A DNA stretch of 64,000 nt from Mesohalobacter halotolerans (lineage in GTDB: Bacteria; Bacteroidota; Bacteroidia; Flavobacteriales; Flavobacteriaceae). The stretch spans positions 1 through 64,000 of the forward strand of contig NZ_SWMU01000005.1 in the NCBI RefSeq assembly GCF_006120725.1, given 5' to 3'. The position numbers and the translations under genes are program-made. The notes beneath the pieces were generated by a model. The model was not told where the DNA came from, ran no database searches, and saw nothing but the letters and a program-made list of their open reading frames with translations. This document shows, one piece after another, positions 62,687-64,000 of this stretch (positions are counted from its first letter, which is position 1; each line of letters starts with the position of its first letter).

Positions 62687-63217
62687 CTACATGCTCTCTT
62701 CAACCATCGTAGAATCGGTTTCTGGCATCATGATTTCCTGTTCAGCAGACTCATGAGTATAGACGAGCTTCCATTGATTATCTATATTTCTAAAAACCAT
62801 AGAAGCATTAAAATTGTTGAGATTCATTTTTACACCATCTTTGGATTCTCCTTTGGCCTTACCTTCAAATAAAGCGACAACAGTTTTATCATCAAACACA
62901 ACTATGGAAAGTTGGTCTTCCACAAAATTTATGCTTTTCATGCTAGCATACATTTCGTCAGTTTCTTTCATGTATTCATCATAACTATGGGCTCCAGTCA
63001 AGTCAACACCGATAAATTCTTCATTATTCCAATAGATTTTTTTAAAGTAATCGGTTCTTAATTCATTGGCAGATGTAGCAATGCTATCGACAATAGCCGT
63101 GATTTCACTTTTAATTTCGGCTTTGTCTTCATGGGTAAGTGCTTTATCTTTTGGAGGTGCAGTGCACGCAACGATTGATAAGGCAACAATTAATAGACAG
63201 ATAATTTTATTTTTCAT
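62687..63217 (-). CDS. NTF2-like fold lipoprotein
   Basis: The protein has 176 aa from the ATG at 63217 (MKNKIICLLIVALSIVAC, lipobox Cys18). A start 24 nt upstream would add eight residues before the signal and is rejected. After Cys18, the protein resembles the NTF2/SnoaL-like fold: helices with KAEIKSEITAIVDSIATSANELRTDYFKKIY, then strands DQLSIVVFDDKTVVALFEGKAKGESKDG, and the final NIDNQWKLVYTHESAEQ strand pair. Such proteins may bind small molecules or have catalytic roles; none is predictable. It is monocistronic with a terminator. Confidence 0.75.
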   Translation of the reverse strand: MKNKIICLLIVALSIVACTAPPKDKALTHEDKAEIKSEITAIVDSIATSANELRTDYFKKIYWNNEEFIGVDLTGAHSYDEYMKETDEMYASMKSINFVEDQLSIVVFDDKTVVALFEGKAKGESKDGVKMNLNNFNASMVFRNIDNQWKLVYTHESAEQEIMMPETDSTMVEESM

Positions 63218-63278
63218 AATGTTTAAATTGATTAGAATCAATAAATATACATAAATATTTCATAATCAATTAAATATG

Positions 63279-64000
63279 TTATAGTTTTTTCGTTGACGCT
63301 GTTTCCCAATCTAATGATTTTTTATATCTGTATATCGTATTTTCTTCATAGGGGTCTATACACAATAAGTATATCCATTCATTATCTAAAAGTTGTTTTA
63401 AATTTTCATTTTTACTTAATATGTTCTCAATTCTATTTTTTGGAGCGTGTATATAAACTGAAAGTCTTAAAGGTTGATGGTACAATTTATCGTCTGTTTC
63501 TTTGACCGATTGAAGTGGTAGGCCTATTTTAAGATCGCTACCATTGCCCATAACTACACCAAATTTCCCAGTTATATTATGGAATATTTTAGAACCACCA
63601 CCGTAATTTTCATTGTCTACTGAAGAGAAGTAATAATGATTGTTAATCCATTGAGTAACTACCATTGGACCCTGCATAATGCCTTCAAGAGCGCTTCCAT
63701 TGCTGTCCAGTTGCCATTCGTAAGAATGTAAGAAGCTATCTCCATTTAAGTTGAAATTTTTGGTTAGCTCTCTTGAACCAATTACAAACGCTTTGTTTTT
63801 TGCTAAGCCCCATTCTGGTCTTGTTTCAGACCAATCGTTTGTTTTTTGACGAGCAGTCATTATACTGTTTTGTTGAACAGACAAACGCTCTTTAGTCGCT
63901 GTAGTTTGTGCAGATTTTAAGTCTGTCTTTAATTTTTTCAATTTTTTTGCATGACTTTCAGGAACGTGTGAATCAAATAAAACAATTTCGTCGGTTGTAG
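63279..64000 (-). CDS. C-terminal part of a DabA-like (DUF2309, YbcC) inorganic carbon transporter subunit
   Basis: The frame enters from the right edge and ends at a TAA at 63279-63281; about 240 residues are visible. Motifs are EIVLFDSHVPESHAKK, GIMQGPMVVTQWINNHYYFSSVDNENYGGGSKIFHNITGKFGVVMGNGSDLKIGLPLQSV, and LYHQPLRLSVYIHAPKNRIENIL. In DabA these parts follow the beta-carbonic-anhydrase-like zinc domain, and DabA works with the NuoL-like membrane protein DabB to take up CO2/bicarbonate. The zinc site and the dabB gene are outside the window, so the complete system is inferred. An internal TTG (63941) is not the start. Confidence 0.85.
   Translation of the reverse strand, partial: TTDEIVLFDSHVPESHAKKLKKLKTDLKSAQTTATKERLSVQQNSIMTARQKTNDWSETRPEWGLAKNKAFVIGSRELTKNFNLNGDSFLHSYEWQLDSNGSALEGIMQGPMVVTQWINNHYYFSSVDNENYGGGSKIFHNITGKFGVVMGNGSDLKIGLPLQSVKETDDKLYHQPLRLSVYIHAPKNRIENILSKNENLKQLLDNEWIYLLCIDPYEENTIYRYKKSLDWETASTKKL

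Overview
The window comes from a low-GC member of the Bacteroidota, almost certainly family Flavobacteriaceae. The evidence is a type IX secretion C-terminal sorting domain at the left edge, two TonB-dependent receptors, the Bacteroidetes-only ribosome-linked 50-aa protein (DUF4295) after rpmB-rpmG, a BshC bacillithiol enzyme, and repeated matches to the Bacteroidetes -7 promoter element TAnnTTTG. Almost none of the genes shows a Shine-Dalgarno sequence. The genus cannot be fixed from this stretch. Nearly all of the window is core chromosome; there is no prophage, insertion sequence, CRISPR array, tRNA or rRNA that I can see.

Layout. 1-6.1 kb: end of a secreted protein gene, then on the minus strand typA, an MltF-like lytic transglycosylase with a partner lipoprotein, and queA. 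6.2-9.5 kb: rpmB-rpmG-DUF4295, then ftsY, a small membrane protein and rimO. 9.6-17.4 kb: bshC, a PLP decarboxylase, a DUF2911 protein (minus), gyrB, an outer-membrane-type protein and mdh. 17.5-22.7 kb: a minus-strand operon reading secreted PIG-L deacetylase, a 35-residue membrane protein, a sodium:solute symporter and a Gfo/Idh/MocA oxidoreductase. 22.9-25.6 kb: pyrR-pyrB, an unknown 110-aa protein and rnz. 25.6-33.2 kb (minus): NlpC/P60 hydrolase, thiolase, rdgB, an acyl-CoA-binding-like protein, psd, cdsA, a LUD protein, ftsH and rsfS. 33.3-37.6 kb: birA, an SRPBCC protein with pyrE, a NUDIX hydrolase divergent from pyrE, and an M14 carboxypeptidase. 37.6-47 kb: a TonB receptor, a RelE/ParE-type toxin-antitoxin pair, pdxH-sixA-ppk1-ppx, and a second TonB receptor (minus). 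47.1-54 kb: the complete trp operon trpEGDCFBA. 54-64 kb (minus): a pseudouridine synthase, a TIGR02757 protein, a LolD-like ATPase, gltB-gltD, a small lipoprotein and the C-terminal part of a DabA-like inorganic-carbon transporter subunit.

The strongest regulatory discovery is a complete ribosome-mediated attenuator in front of trpE. An 18-codon leader peptide carries three consecutive Trp codons. Its stop codon lies inside the 5' arm of a perfect 9-bp antiterminator, which excludes a 9-bp intrinsic terminator ending in nine T. The same operon is split between trpB and trpA by 326 bp holding two copies of a compound palindromic repeat; a related fragment lies near 34.1 kb.

Other points worth attention are the overlooked 35-aa membrane protein coupled to a symporter gene, and two promoter boxes (trp leader, pyrE) so close to the start codon that the mRNAs may be leaderless. 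The pyrE/NUDIX and M14/TonB-receptor pairs diverge from very short intergenic gaps, and the pyrR transcript seems too short for a classical PyrR attenuator.
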